Shown one piece after another: positions 9,236 through 17,030 of a stretch of 64,000 bases of DNA. The first letter of the stretch is position 1, and each line of letters begins with the position of its first letter. The translations under genes and the position numbers were made by a program. Under the pieces are notes generated by a model. It made no database searches and was not told the origin of the DNA. It worked only from the letters and a program-made list of their open reading frames with translations. This stretch comes from Nocardioides albus (GTDB taxonomy: Bacteria; Actinomycetota; Actinomycetes; Propionibacteriales; Nocardioidaceae). The stretch is from contig NZ_BMQT01000002.1 of assembly GCF_014648255.1 (NCBI RefSeq), positions 62,001-126,000 of the forward strand, in the 5' to 3' direction.

Positions 9236-9652
9236 ATGAAATCTGAAGCCTGGATCTTCGTGGTCTGCACCGTCTTCATGGTGCTGGTCACCCCGGCCTA
9301 CTGGTTCATCACCGCGGCCTCCGAGGAGGGCGGCGACTGGACCGGCACCTCGGCGCTGGTGATGTGCACGCTGCTGTTCGCGATGATCACCGTCTACCTC
9401 GGCTTCCACGCGATCAAGATGGACCCGCGTCCGGAGGACCGTGGGGACGGCGACATCGCCGAGGGCGCCGGGGAGTACGGCTTCTTCCCGCCGTTCTCCT
9501 GGTGGCCGCTGTGGGCCGCGCTGACCTTCGGTCTGGTGGTTCTCGCGGTTGCGATGGCCGCCTGGTGGCTGGTCATCATCGCCGCTGTGCTCGGCATGCT
9601 GGCCACCGCCGGCTGGAATTTTGAGTACTACCGAGGCGAGTTCAAGCACTAG
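9236..9652 (+). CDS. ctaF: Cytochrome c oxidase subunit IV, actinobacterial type
   Basis: 138-residue protein with about four membrane helices (near 5-25, 35-55, 85-105, 107-127), the small fourth subunit specific to actinobacterial aa3 oxidases. It follows ctaD by 5 bp in the same operon. The conserved position ctaC-(ctaD)-ctaF and the acidic central loop DPRPEDRGDGD support the call. Its stop codon TAG lies in the left edge of the palindromic element described next. Confidence 0.9.
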   Translation: MKSEAWIFVVCTVFMVLVTPAYWFITAASEEGGDWTGTSALVMCTLLFAMITVYLGFHAIKMDPRPEDRGDGDIAEGAGEYGFFPPFSWWPLWAALTFGLVVLAVAMAAWWLVIIAAVLGMLATAGWNFEYYRGEFKH

Positions 9653-9764
9653 GCGCCGCCCGGCACGCACGCTTGCGGCGTTGTGGATGCTCGACGACCG
9701 GCTTCGCCCTGAAGGTCGCCTTCGCACCCACGCCTTGCGATCGCACGCACCGGACGACGCCTAA
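9649..9764. repeat. Long imperfect palindrome, copy A (GGCGTT/GCCTT internal-loop family)
   Basis: The outer arms CTAGGCGCCGCCCGG and CCGGACGACGCCTA pair with wobbles. Both strands of the next segment read GCACGCAC (a symmetric unpaired loop). GGCGTT (9677-9682) faces GCCTT (9732-9736), and inside them GTGGATGC pairs with GCACCCAC. The same arrangement with different arm sequences occurs at 23413 and 30559. It begins on the ctaF stop codon and ends 11 bp before the ctaF terminator. Confidence 0.75.
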
Positions 9765-9775
9765 CAGACCGTACG

Positions 9776-9815
9776 CGGGGCCCGATCCAGCTGGATCGGG
9801 CCCCGTTGGTTTTTC
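9776..9815 (+). terminator. Intrinsic terminator of the ctaCDF operon
   Basis: A 30-bp perfect palindrome (CGGGGCCCGATCCAG and its complement, 9776-9805) is followed by TTGGTTTTTC. This is the best classical rho-independent terminator in the window. Confidence 0.9.
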
Positions 9816-9911
9816 TTGGGCAGCTCTTGGAGATGCCCGGTAGGGTTATCGCGCCCGCGCCCCTGATTCGGGGCGTCGGGGGTAAATAAACAGGTCTGGA
9901 GCAGTCTCACC

Positions 9912-11120
9912 GTGTCAACGCAGTCACCGTTTCGCCGTTCGTCCCCGCTAGCCCGCCGTCGGGTGCTGTTGACCACCGCGGCAGCGGCTGCTGCGCCGGT
10001 GCTCGCTGCGTGCGGGGCTGACCCGGCCTCGAAGGAGCCCAAGAAGCCCGCCGAGCCAACGGTGCAGATCACGCCCAACATCGAGGACAACGCGGCGGGG
10101 GTGGCGGTCGACAAGGTGGTCAAGGTCGACGTGGCCAAGGGGCGCCTCGACGAGGTCATGCTGACCGGCGCCAAGGGCACCAAGGTGCGCGGCACCATCA
10201 CCGAGGACGGTCTCAGCTGGAGCGCGGGTGAGGTGCTCGAGCCGACCGCGTCCTACACCCTTGCGGTGACCGCCACCGGTGACGACGGTCTGCAGAAGAA
10301 GAGTCAGATCACGTTCGCCACCGAGGATCTTGGCCTGGATCGCCAGGCCTACCCCTCGATCGCACCGCTCGACGGTGAGACCGTCGGGGTCGGGATGCCG
10401 ATCATCGTGACGTACGACCTTCCGGTGAAGAACAAGGCTGCCTTCGAGAAGAAGATGATCGTCGAGTCGACCCCGAAGCAGGAGGGGTCGTGGTACTGGG
10501 TGAGCGACAAGGAGGTCCACTACCGTCCGCGCACCTACTGGCAGGCCAACTCCACGGTCAACGTGAAGCTCAACATCAACTCGGTCCCCGCCGGCGGCGG
10601 CATCTTCGGTCAGAAGAACCGCCAGATCACGTTCAAGACCGGCGACGCGCACATCTACCGCGCCAACGCGCAGACCCACCAGATGGAAGTCTTCAAGAAC
10701 GGGCAGAAGATCAAGACCATCCCGATCACGACCGGCAAGGAAGGGTTCATCACCCGCAGCGGCGTGAAGGTGATCATCGAGAAGTTCAAGCGCAAGACCA
10801 TGAACTCCGAGACCATCGGGATCAATGAGGGCGACCGGGAGTACTACAACATGGAGGGCGTCAAGTGGGCCATGCGGCTGACGTTCTCCGGTGAGTTCAT
10901 CCACGGCGCCCCGTGGTCGGTCGCGCAGCAGGGCAACGCCAACGTCTCCCACGGCTGCACCGGGATGAGTGACGAGAACGCCAAGTTCCTCTACGACATG
11001 ACCCGTCGCGGTGACGTCGTCGAGACGGTCGGCACCAACCGCGGGATGACCTTCAGCAACGGGTGGGGCGACTGGAACACCTCCTACGCGGACTACCGGG
11101 CAGGGTCCGCGCTCGCCTGA
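9912..11120 (+). CDS. L,D-transpeptidase lipoprotein (LdtMt2-like)
   Basis: Forms 3->3 peptidoglycan cross-links outside the membrane. The 402-residue product starts at a GTG and has a signal sequence with an RRR segment and the lipobox VLAAC (Cys34). Two Ig-like domains (about 50-145 and 145-250) precede a YkuD catalytic domain. The catalytic cluster is intact: EFIHGAPWS and SHGCTGMS near 330-360, with Cys as nucleophile. It stands alone between the ctaCDF terminator and the phn-type operon. The Ig-YkuD layout is that of mycobacterial LdtA/LdtB paralogs. Confidence 0.93.
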   Translation: MSTQSPFRRSSPLARRRVLLTTAAAAAAPVLAACGADPASKEPKKPAEPTVQITPNIEDNAAGVAVDKVVKVDVAKGRLDEVMLTGAKGTKVRGTITEDGLSWSAGEVLEPTASYTLAVTATGDDGLQKKSQITFATEDLGLDRQAYPSIAPLDGETVGVGMPIIVTYDLPVKNKAAFEKKMIVESTPKQEGSWYWVSDKEVHYRPRTYWQANSTVNVKLNINSVPAGGGIFGQKNRQITFKTGDAHIYRANAQTHQMEVFKNGQKIKTIPITTGKEGFITRSGVKVIIEKFKRKTMNSETIGINEGDREYYNMEGVKWAMRLTFSGEFIHGAPWSVAQQGNANVSHGCTGMSDENAKFLYDMTRRGDVVETVGTNRGMTFSNGWGDWNTSYADYRAGSALA

Positions 11121-11311
11121 CCGGCGGCACGCCGGACGTCGCCTGACCGGGGGAAGCGGCTCGGGCCGATATCCTGGGCAAGGTAGGCAACGCGTGACAA
11201 CACGGTCGTTGCCGCTTGCGTCCGGAAGAGTCTTCACCGGCCTTCCGTTCACGACGTGATCGCGATGCGCAGGGTCGACCCCGACGGCCCGCGCCCTGGA
11301 AGGTGGACTCG

Positions 11312-12046
11312 TTGCCTCGGCCTGTGCTGGTGCTCGACCTGGACGGAACGGTGTGTCTGGGAGACACGCCGGCACTTCTCTACGCCACCCGGGTGGCGGC
11401 CCTCACGGACGCCCCTGAGGTGCTCCTGGAGACCACGGAGGCCTTTCTCGGGCAGAGACTGCCCGAGAATGCCTCGAAGACGCTCACAGGCGCTCAGGAC
11501 GGCTACGAGGCCGTCAAGATCCTCGGCCTGGCGGCCGGGGTCTCCGAGGAGGAGCTGAGCGCGGCGTACGTCTGGAGCCGGACGGCGATGAGCGAGCAGC
11601 CAGGTGACATCCGCACGCCGGAGGGACTGGTCGATCTGCTCGCCGGGGTCGACGCCCACCGGGTGATCATGACCAACTCGCCGGCCAAGGGGCTGGACGC
11701 GATCCTGGAGCATCTCGGCGTGCGCGACGTGGTCGACGAGGTGCACACCGACGCGCTCAAGCCGACCCGGATGAGCAGGCACCTGGACGAGCTCCTCGAT
11801 GCCGTCGGTGCGGCCGACAGGCCGGAGTGGCTGATGTCGGTCGGCGACATCTGGCGCAATGACCTTGCTCCAGCCGTCGAGCGTGGTTGTGTTGCTGCGT
11901 ACGTTGACGTCTTCGACCGTCGGCAGGGCCCGGCACATGTTCGTGCAGGATCGCTGGTGGACCTGTACTCCGCGGTCTTGGACTGGTCGAATGACCCGTC
12001 AGCCTTCATCGCAGCTCACCCCCTCAAGGAGTCTGTCCAATGTTGA
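11312..12046 (+). CDS. HAD-superfamily hydrolase, first gene of the phn-type operon
   Basis: Predicted phosphatase of about 244 residues. All four HAD motifs are present: DLDGT near the N-terminus, TNSP (motif II), LKPTRMS (motif III lysine) and GDIWRND (motif IV). The start is taken as TTG 11312, 8 nt after GGAAGG; a GTG at 11303 is the alternative, and longer in-frame starts lack ribosome sites. Its 3' end overlaps the binding-protein gene by 7 nt, so it is co-translated with a phosphonate-type importer. A phosphatase for the imported or derived phosphoester is a reasonable guess; a phosphonatase is not supported by its motifs. Confidence 0.8.
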   Translation: MPRPVLVLDLDGTVCLGDTPALLYATRVAALTDAPEVLLETTEAFLGQRLPENASKTLTGAQDGYEAVKILGLAAGVSEEELSAAYVWSRTAMSEQPGDIRTPEGLVDLLAGVDAHRVIMTNSPAKGLDAILEHLGVRDVVDEVHTDALKPTRMSRHLDELLDAVGAADRPEWLMSVGDIWRNDLAPAVERGCVAAYVDVFDRRQGPAHVRAGSLVDLYSAVLDWSNDPSAFIAAHPLKESVQC

Positions 12047-13011
12047 GAACCCCCAGGCTGTTGGCGGTCGGTGCCGCCGCATCGCTCGTCCTCTCGCTCG
12101 CCGCGTGCGGCGGCAGCGAGGACAGCACTGCGCCCGCGGAGGACCCCGAGGAGCTCGTGCTGTCTCTGGTGCCCTCCGGCGACGTCGACTCGATCACCGA
12201 GAGCGCGAAGGGTCTGGAGTCGTTCCTCAGCGACAAGATCGGGATCCCCGTACGTGCGGAGGTGACCGAGAGCTATGCCGCCGCGATCGTGGCGATGAAG
12301 TCGGACCAGGCCCAGGTCGCGATGCTCGGGCCGATCGGCGTGGTCCAGGCCGAGGACCAGGCCGGTGCGGTGCCGGTCCTGCAGTCGGTCCGCTACGGCT
12401 CGGTGAGCTACCACACCCAATGGTTCACCAACGACCCTGAGACCTACTGCGCCGACGAGGTCACGGTGGTCGACGGCCTGAAGTACTGCAACGGCACCGA
12501 CGCCGCCAAGACCGGTCCCGCCGGCGAGATCGCACTCGCCAAGATCAAGCCCGGCACACCGATCGCCTTCGTCGACCAGGGCTCGGCGGCCGGCTACTAC
12601 TACCCGGCCACCCAGTGGGGGGCGGTCACCGGAGGCGACGCCCTGGTCGACCTCGACGCGCAGTTCGCCGGCGACCACGACGCCGCGGTCCTCGCCGTGG
12701 CCCGCGGTGACTACCCGGTCGGGGTGAGCTTCGACGACGCCCGGGAGGACGTCCTGGCCGACGAGCCGAAGGTCGCCTCCGACGTCGTGGTGTTCGCCTA
12801 CTCCGCCGAGATCCCCAACGATGGCGTCGTCGTCGCCGGCGGGCTCTCCAAGGAGCTGCGTACGAAGGTGACCGACGCGTTCACCACGATGGCGAAGGAT
12901 CCCAAGGGCCTCAAGACCCTGAAGGCGGTCTACGACATCGAGGGCCTCGTGAAGGTCGACCGGGCCGCGCTGAAGAAGGCGAAGTCCGTGGAGGAGAACT
13001 TCGGCGAATGA
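12040..13011 (+). CDS. Phosphate/phosphite/phosphonate ABC transporter, substrate-binding lipoprotein (PhnD-like)
   Basis: Extracytoplasmic ligand-binding protein of 323 residues. The signal peptide ends at the lipobox SLAAC (Cys23). The mature part follows the PhnD pattern: a lobe beginning [10 protein letters not shown], then [14 protein letters not shown], and [17 protein letters not shown], where SAAGYYYP corresponds to the oxyanion-contact segment. It overlaps phnC by 4 nt (ATGA). The family binds phosphonates, phosphite or phosphate; the ligand cannot be read from the sequence. Confidence 0.88.
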   Translation: MLRTPRLLAVGAAASLVLSLAACGGSEDSTAPAEDPEELVLSLVPSGDVDSITESAKGLESFLSDKIGIPVRAEVTESYAAAIVAMKSDQAQVAMLGPIGVVQAEDQAGAVPVLQSVRYGSVSYHTQWFTNDPETYCADEVTVVDGLKYCNGTDAAKTGPAGEIALAKIKPGTPIAFVDQGSAAGYYYPATQWGAVTGGDALVDLDAQFAGDHDAAVLAVARGDYPVGVSFDDAREDVLADEPKVASDVVVFAYSAEIPNDGVVVAGGLSKELRTKVTDAFTTMAKDPKGLKTLKAVYDIEGLVKVDRAALKKAKSVEENFGE

Positions 13012-13847
13012 GCGGCTCGGATCTCGGGGATCGGGCCGGTGGCGGTTCCGATCATGGGTCCGCGGGTGGGCCCGAGGGTGGGCACAGCATCGTCTTCGAC
13101 GATGTCTCGGTGGTCTACCCCGACGGCACCCGCGGGCTCGACGGGGTCTGCCTGACCATCCCACCGGGGGAGTTCGTCGTGGTCGTCGGGCTCTCCGGGG
13201 CCGGGAAGTCGACGCTCATCCGCACGATCAACGGCCTGGTGCCGGTCACCTCGGGATCGCTGTCGGTCGGCGGGATCGAGGTGGCCACGGCGCGCGGGCG
13301 CCGGCTGCGTCGGCTGCGTGCCGAGATCGGGATGATCTTCCAGGGGTTCAACCTGGTGACCCGCCGCTCGGTGATGGGCAACGTGCTCACCGGGCGGCTG
13401 CACGCCCAGTCGTGGGTGCGGTCGGCGCTCGGGATGCACACCAAGGCCGACAAGGAGATCGCCTTCGAGGCGCTGGAGCGCGTCGGGATCGTCGAGAAGG
13501 CGTGGGTACGCGCCTCTCAGCTCTCCGGCGGGCAGCAGCAGCGGGTCGCGATCGCCCGCGCGCTCGCGCAGCGGCCTTCGGTGGTGCTCGCCGACGAGCC
13601 GGTCGCCTCCCTTGACCCGCCGACGGCCAATCTGGTGATGCGTGACCTGCAACGGATCAACCGCGATCTGGGTATCACCACTGTGGTCAACCTGCACTTC
13701 CTCGATCTCGCTCGGCGCTACGCCGACCGGATCATCGGCATGCGCGCGGGTGAAGTCGTCTTCGACGGCCCTGCGGCCGAGGCCGACGACGACGTCTTCG
13801 AGAGGATCTACGGCCGCTCGCTGACCGCCGAGGACCTCCTGGCATGA
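13008..13847 (+). CDS. Phosphonate-type ABC transporter ATP-binding protein (PhnC-like)
   Basis: 279-residue ATPase. Walker [11 protein letters not shown] is at 61-70, the ABC signature [15 protein letters not shown] and Walker [13 protein letters not shown] are intact, and the D-loop and H-loop ([15 protein letters not shown]) fit PhnC. The first 28 residues are a glycine-rich extension absent from most homologs. The stop codon TGA overlaps the ATG of the 27-codon leader ORF that precedes the permease gene. Confidence 0.92.
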   Translation: MSGSDLGDRAGGGSDHGSAGGPEGGHSIVFDDVSVVYPDGTRGLDGVCLTIPPGEFVVVVGLSGAGKSTLIRTINGLVPVTSGSLSVGGIEVATARGRRLRRLRAEIGMIFQGFNLVTRRSVMGNVLTGRLHAQSWVRSALGMHTKADKEIAFEALERVGIVEKAWVRASQLSGGQQQRVAIARALAQRPSVVLADEPVASLDPPTANLVMRDLQRINRDLGITTVVNLHFLDLARRYADRIIGMRAGEVVFDGPAAEADDDVFERIYGRSLTAEDLLA

Positions 13848-13927
13848 GCGAGCGCAAGCGAGCGACCATAAGCCTCAGGCCGCCGCGTCCGTATTCTCCG
13901 CCCCTCCGCACGGAGGCGGCGACATGA
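13844..13927 (+). CDS. 27-residue leader peptide, copy 1
   Basis: Tiny ORF whose ATG overlaps the phnC stop (ATGA) and whose TGA overlaps the ATG of the permease gene (ATGA), so it bridges the two genes exactly. The product begins MSERKRATI and contains RPYS at 16-19. A second ORF of identical length and placement, with the same MSERxRATI and RPYS motifs, lies at 15620. The 3' half forms a hairpin that masks the next ribosome site. Whether the peptide acts, or only its translation, is unknown. Confidence 0.6.
   Translation: MSERKRATISLRPPRPYSPPLRTEAAT
13879..13923 (+). promoter_or_regulatory. RBS-masking hairpin, copy 1
   Basis: Left arm 13879-13891 pairs with right arm 13911-13923 (11 of 13 pairs) across a 19-nt loop. 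The right arm contains GGAGG (13912-13916), the Shine-Dalgarno of the permease whose ATG follows directly at 13924. The loop starts TATTCT and also contains CCTCC, an alternative partner for GGAGG. Ribosomes translating the 27-codon ORF would open the stem. Confidence 0.65.
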
Positions 13928-14748
13928 GTCAGGCCACTCTCGAGCGCCCCGGCGGTTCGCCGAAGCAGGTACGCCCGGCTCAGCCGCCGCCGAGCCCGCT
14001 GCTCATCGGGGGCATCCTCGGCGCCGTCGCCGTCACCGTGGTGGCGGGTTGGGCGATCGACTTCTCGCTCGCGCCGGTCGTCGAGCAGTGGCCTAAGCTG
14101 GCGATGATCCTCGAGGACGTCGTGCACCCCGAGTGGTCGGAGATCACCGACCCGTCCTCACGGCTGTGGACTGCGCTGAAGGAGACCGCGGCCATCGCGA
14201 TCATCGCGACCTTCGTGGGCTCCCTGATCGCCCTCGGCGTGGCTCTGCTGGGCTCCAAGGTGAGCGCGCCTCCCGCGGTCTACCGGGTCACGAAGCCGGT
14301 GATGTCGGTGATCCGGTCGCTTCCCGACATGGCCTACGCGCTGGTCTTCGTCGCCGTCGTCACCGGCCCGCTTCCGGGGATCCTGGCGCTGACCATCTTC
14401 AACATCGGAATCGTCGCCAAGCTGACCGCGGAGAGCATCGACGCCGTCGATCCCGGCCCGCTGGAGGCGCTCGACGCCGCCGGTGCGACCCGTTGGCAGC
14501 GGGCCCGCGTGGCGATCGTGCCCGCCGTGCTGCCCAACTACGCCTCGTACGTCCTCTATGTCTTCGAGCTCAACATCCGCGCCTCGGTGGTGCTGGGCGC
14601 GGTCGGGGCCGGCGGGATCGGGCAGCTGATCATGCTCTACTTCAACCGGGCCGACTATCCCCGGCTGGCGGCGGTCGTGATCGTCATCTTCGTGGTGGTC
14701 ATCGCGATCGACCTGCTCTCCCAGTTCCTGCGCCGGAGGCTGGTATGA
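13924..14748 (+). CDS. Phosphonate-type ABC transporter permease (PhnE-like), first
   Basis: 274-residue inner-membrane permease with about six helices. The EAA-type ATPase contact loop is visible around ESIDAVDPGPLEALDAAGAT. Start ATG follows the masked GGAGG by 7 nt and overlaps the leader stop. The next permease gene overlaps by 4 nt. Two different PhnE-like subunits probably form a heterodimer with the upstream ATPase. Confidence 0.9.
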   Translation: MSQATLERPGGSPKQVRPAQPPPSPLLIGGILGAVAVTVVAGWAIDFSLAPVVEQWPKLAMILEDVVHPEWSEITDPSSRLWTALKETAAIAIIATFVGSLIALGVALLGSKVSAPPAVYRVTKPVMSVIRSLPDMAYALVFVAVVTGPLPGILALTIFNIGIVAKLTAESIDAVDPGPLEALDAAGATRWQRARVAIVPAVLPNYASYVLYVFELNIRASVVLGAVGAGGIGQLIMLYFNRADYPRLAAVVIVIFVVVIAIDLLSQFLRRRLV

Positions 14749-15623
14749 CCTCCGTGACCGCGACGACGCGGCCGAAGCCGCCGCCGAAGTGGCCCTACAC
14801 CGCGGTCGGCCTGGCGCTGATCGGCATCGTGCTGGTCGCCGGGTGGTCTCTGGACGACGCCAAGTGGGAGCGGCTGCCGCAGCTCCCCGGAGAGATCCTC
14901 CAGTACGCCGGGCAGATGCTCGATGGCGTGCTCACCTGGCCGGGAGCGCATCCCGAGGGCCAGGCCGACCCGGAGCTCACCTACGGGGACTGGTGGCTGC
15001 AGGCGCTGAAGCTGATGGGGGAGTCGGTGGCGCTCGCTTGGGTCGGCACCTGCGTCGGGGCGCTGTTCTCGTTCCCGCTGGCGTTCTTGGCCGCTGCCAA
15101 CACCGCGCCATGGTTCCTACGTGTACCGGTGCAGACGTTCTTCAACGCGATCCGCGCCGTCCCCGAGATCCTGCTCGCGGTGATCGTGATGCTGCCGCTG
15201 TTCGGGCTCAACCCGATGGCAGGAGCGATGGCGATCGGCATCCACTCGATCGGCTCGCTCGGAAAGCTGACGCTGGAGAACATCGAGGCGGTCGACCCGC
15301 GCCCCGTCGAGGCCGTCACGGCCGCCGGCGCGACGTGGTGGCAGCGGATCCGCACGGCGGTCATCCCGCAGATGATGCCGGAGACCGTGGCGTTCTGGCT
15401 CTACCGCTTCGAGGTGAACATCAGGGCAAGCGCGATCCTCGGCGTCGTGAGCGCTGGCGGAATTGGTGCGTTATTAAACCGTGTCCTTCGGGGCCGTGAA
15501 TGGGAGTGGGGTGGAATCATGCTAGCTGTGATCATCATCGTGACGATCCTGGTAGACCAGCTGTCAGCAACGCTGCGTCACCGGATCCTGCACGGCGCCG
15601 AAGCCACCGCGGTGGCGGCATGA
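14745..15623 (+). CDS. Phosphonate-type ABC transporter permease (PhnE-like), second
   Basis: 292-residue paralog of the preceding permease, with a longer loop after the first helix (about residues 45-85) and the coupling motif ENIEAVDPRPVEAVTAAGAT. The ATG at 14745 lies in an ATGA overlap with the previous stop and has CGGAGG upstream. Its TGA overlaps the second leader ORF. Frames extending far upstream are artefacts of the adjacent permease gene. Confidence 0.9.
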   Translation: MTSVTATTRPKPPPKWPYTAVGLALIGIVLVAGWSLDDAKWERLPQLPGEILQYAGQMLDGVLTWPGAHPEGQADPELTYGDWWLQALKLMGESVALAWVGTCVGALFSFPLAFLAAANTAPWFLRVPVQTFFNAIRAVPEILLAVIVMLPLFGLNPMAGAMAIGIHSIGSLGKLTLENIEAVDPRPVEAVTAAGATWWQRIRTAVIPQMMPETVAFWLYRFEVNIRASAILGVVSAGGIGALLNRVLRGREWEWGGIMLAVIIIVTILVDQLSATLRHRILHGAEATAVAA

Positions 15624-15703
15624 GCGAGCGCCAGCGAGCGACCATCAGGGTCAAGCCCACACGTCCGTATTCTGTGCCTTCTGCGACGGAGGTGTGGGCA
15701 TGA
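15620..15703 (+). CDS. 27-residue leader peptide, copy 2
   Basis: Same architecture as the ORF at 13844: ATGA overlap with the upstream stop, 27 codons, ATGA overlap with the downstream start. The product begins MSERQRATI and has RPYS at 16-19 followed by a divergent C-terminus. The CGT CCG TAT TCT codons for RPYS are identical in both copies, including third positions, suggesting selection on nucleotides as well. Confidence 0.6.
   Translation: MSERQRATIRVKPTRPYSVPSATEVWA
15655..15699 (+). promoter_or_regulatory. RBS-masking hairpin, copy 2
   Basis: Left arm 15655-15667 pairs with right arm 15687-15699 (12 of 13 pairs), again with a 19-nt loop starting TATTCT and a conserved central G-G mismatch. 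GGAGG (15688-15692) in the right arm is the ribosome site for the rpiR-type gene at 15700. Compared with copy 1, three base pairs are changed on both sides, so pairing is kept while sequence is not. Confidence 0.65.
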
Positions 15704-16551
15704 CGAGTGCGCCGGTTCTTCCCGCCATCCGGGCCGCGATGCCGCGGCTCAACCCTTCCGAGCGCGCCGTCGCCGAGGTCGTGCTGACCCGCTCGGAGTG
15801 GGCCATCGAGGCGACCACCGCTGAGATCGCCGCCGAGGCCTCGGTCTCGACCGCGACCGTGGTCAGAGCCGCGCAGAGACTCGGGTTCCGCGGCTTCCCG
15901 CACCTCAAGGTGCTGTTGGCGCGTGACCTGGGTTCGGCCAAGACAGAGACGACCGAGGGAGGCAGCCCGCTGACGGTGGTGCGCTCCTTCTTCGCCGACA
16001 TCGCCGACTCCGCCTCCGACATGGTCGGCCTCCTCTCCGAGGAGCAGGTCAGCAGGGCAGTGGAGCTGCTGGCTGAAGCGCGCTCGATCCTGGTCGCCGG
16101 AACGGGGGTCTCCTCGCCGGTCGCCCAGGACATCGCGATGAGGCTGGCGTCCCAGGGCCTGAGCACGGTGGCTCCCGCTGACCACCTCGACCAGCTCATC
16201 CGCGCTCGGCTGCTCCAGCCGGGCGACGTCTGCGTCGTCGTCAGCGGCACCGGGGCCACCGCACCCACGATCCAGGTCGCCCAGGCGGCCGTCGCCGGGG
16301 GAGCGGCCGTCATCGCGCTGACCTCTTTCACCGGCACGCAGCTGACCAAGCTCGCCGAGGTCGAGCTGGTCACGCCGCAGGGTGGTCGTGCCGGCTTCCG
16401 TCAGGAGCTCGACTCGATCATCCGGATCCCACAGCTCATCCTCGGCAACGCCCTCGTCGCCGCGGTGGCGGCCCGTGACCCCGAGGCCTCGGCGAACGTA
16501 CGCGCCCGGGTGCTCGAGGTCGTCGGCGGCGAGCTCGACCCGCTGGGCTGA
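15700..16551 (+). CDS. MurR/RpiR family transcriptional regulator with SIS domain
   Basis: 283 residues. The N-terminal HTH (about 1-75) includes TAEIAAEASVSTATVVRAAQ. The C-terminal SIS domain (about 120-250) has AGTGVSSPVAQDIAMRL and VVVSGTGATAPTIQVAQAA, the phosphosugar-binding loops. ATG 15700 is chosen because it sits at the right distance from GGAGG; a GTG at 15694 is inside the ribosome site. As last gene of the phn-type operon it is probably its local regulator and implies a sugar-phosphate-like signal (inference). Confidence 0.88.
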   Translation: MTSAPVLPAIRAAMPRLNPSERAVAEVVLTRSEWAIEATTAEIAAEASVSTATVVRAAQRLGFRGFPHLKVLLARDLGSAKTETTEGGSPLTVVRSFFADIADSASDMVGLLSEEQVSRAVELLAEARSILVAGTGVSSPVAQDIAMRLASQGLSTVAPADHLDQLIRARLLQPGDVCVVVSGTGATAPTIQVAQAAVAGGAAVIALTSFTGTQLTKLAEVELVTPQGGRAGFRQELDSIIRIPQLILGNALVAAVAARDPEASANVRARVLEVVGGELDPLG

Positions 16552-16565
16552 AGCCCGGTTTCGAC

Positions 16566-16916
16566 CTACAGATAGACCGAGAGCAGCTCCGCCTCGGCGC
16601 GGAGCTGCTCGGCCTTTTCCGCTGCACCGTGGGACTCGAGGTCCGTCGCTGCGCTCATCCGCTCGGCCTGCTCGCCGGAGATGATCGCGCGGATGTCGTC
16701 GTCGGTGAGAGCCCGGCGGACAGCCTCCGTGGCCCCCACGCCCGTCGCGGCCCCGGCGATCGGCCCGTCACCCGTGAGCGAGGCCTCTGCGACCGGCAGC
16801 GCCTCGGCGTTGGAGATCGCGGCCAGCGTCGACCGCAGCACCGCTGTGGCGGCCGCGTCGCGGGCCTTGCGGGCGGTGAGGAGGTCGGCTCGGAGGCGAG
16901 CCTGGAGGTCGGTCAT
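16566..16916 (-). CDS. GatB/YqeY domain-containing protein
   Basis: 116-residue helical protein of the YqeY family, related to the tRNA-interacting tail domain of GatB; its cellular role is not established. The start MTDLQARLRADLLTARKARD at ATG 16916 is typical, and a -10 hexamer 7 nt upstream supports it. A longer in-frame start at 17021 would run through the qcr terminator and is rejected. Its last 15 codons contain the hairpin that terminates the convergent phn-type operon. Confidence 0.8.
   Translation of the reverse strand: MTDLQARLRADLLTARKARDAAATAVLRSTLAAISNAEALPVAEASLTGDGPIAGAATGVGATEAVRRALTDDDIRAIISGEQAERMSAATDLESHGAAEKAEQLRAEAELLSVYL
16581..16610 (+). terminator. Terminator of the phn-type operon, inside yqeY
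   Basis: Perfect 12-bp stem GAGCAGCTCCGC / GCGGAGCTGCTC with a 6-nt loop, followed on the plus strand by GGCCTTTTCC. It lies 30 bp after the regulator stop and within the coding end of the convergent gene. Confidence 0.75.
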
Positions 16917-16923
16917 GTGCTGG

Positions 16924-16929
16924 ACCCTA
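16924..16929 (-). promoter_or_regulatory. -10 hexamer of yqeY (leaderless)
   Basis: TAGGGT on the minus strand ends 7 nt before the ATG at 16916. Confidence 0.5.
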
Positions 16930-16971
16930 GGTCTGCGGCATAGCCGACGGCAACCGTGTTTCAGCCCGCGG

Positions 16972-17012
16972 AAAACACACGTGGCGCCGCCCCCGGAGGA
17001 ACGGCGCCACGT
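16972..17012 (-). terminator. Intrinsic terminator of ctaE-qcrCAB
   Basis: Minus-strand 11-bp stem ACGTGGCGCCG / CGGCGCCACGT (arms 17012-17002 and 16989-16979) with a 12-nt loop, followed by GTGTTTTCC. It begins 19 bp after the qcrB stop. Confidence 0.85.
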
Positions 17013-17030
17013 GGCGTACAACGGTCGTGC

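Noticed and set aside
11216-11311. Upstream extension of the HAD protein and a Pho box before it
   Set aside because: The extra N-terminus lacks family character. Two TTCAC-like words are spaced 15 bp apart rather than the 11 bp of a PhoP box.
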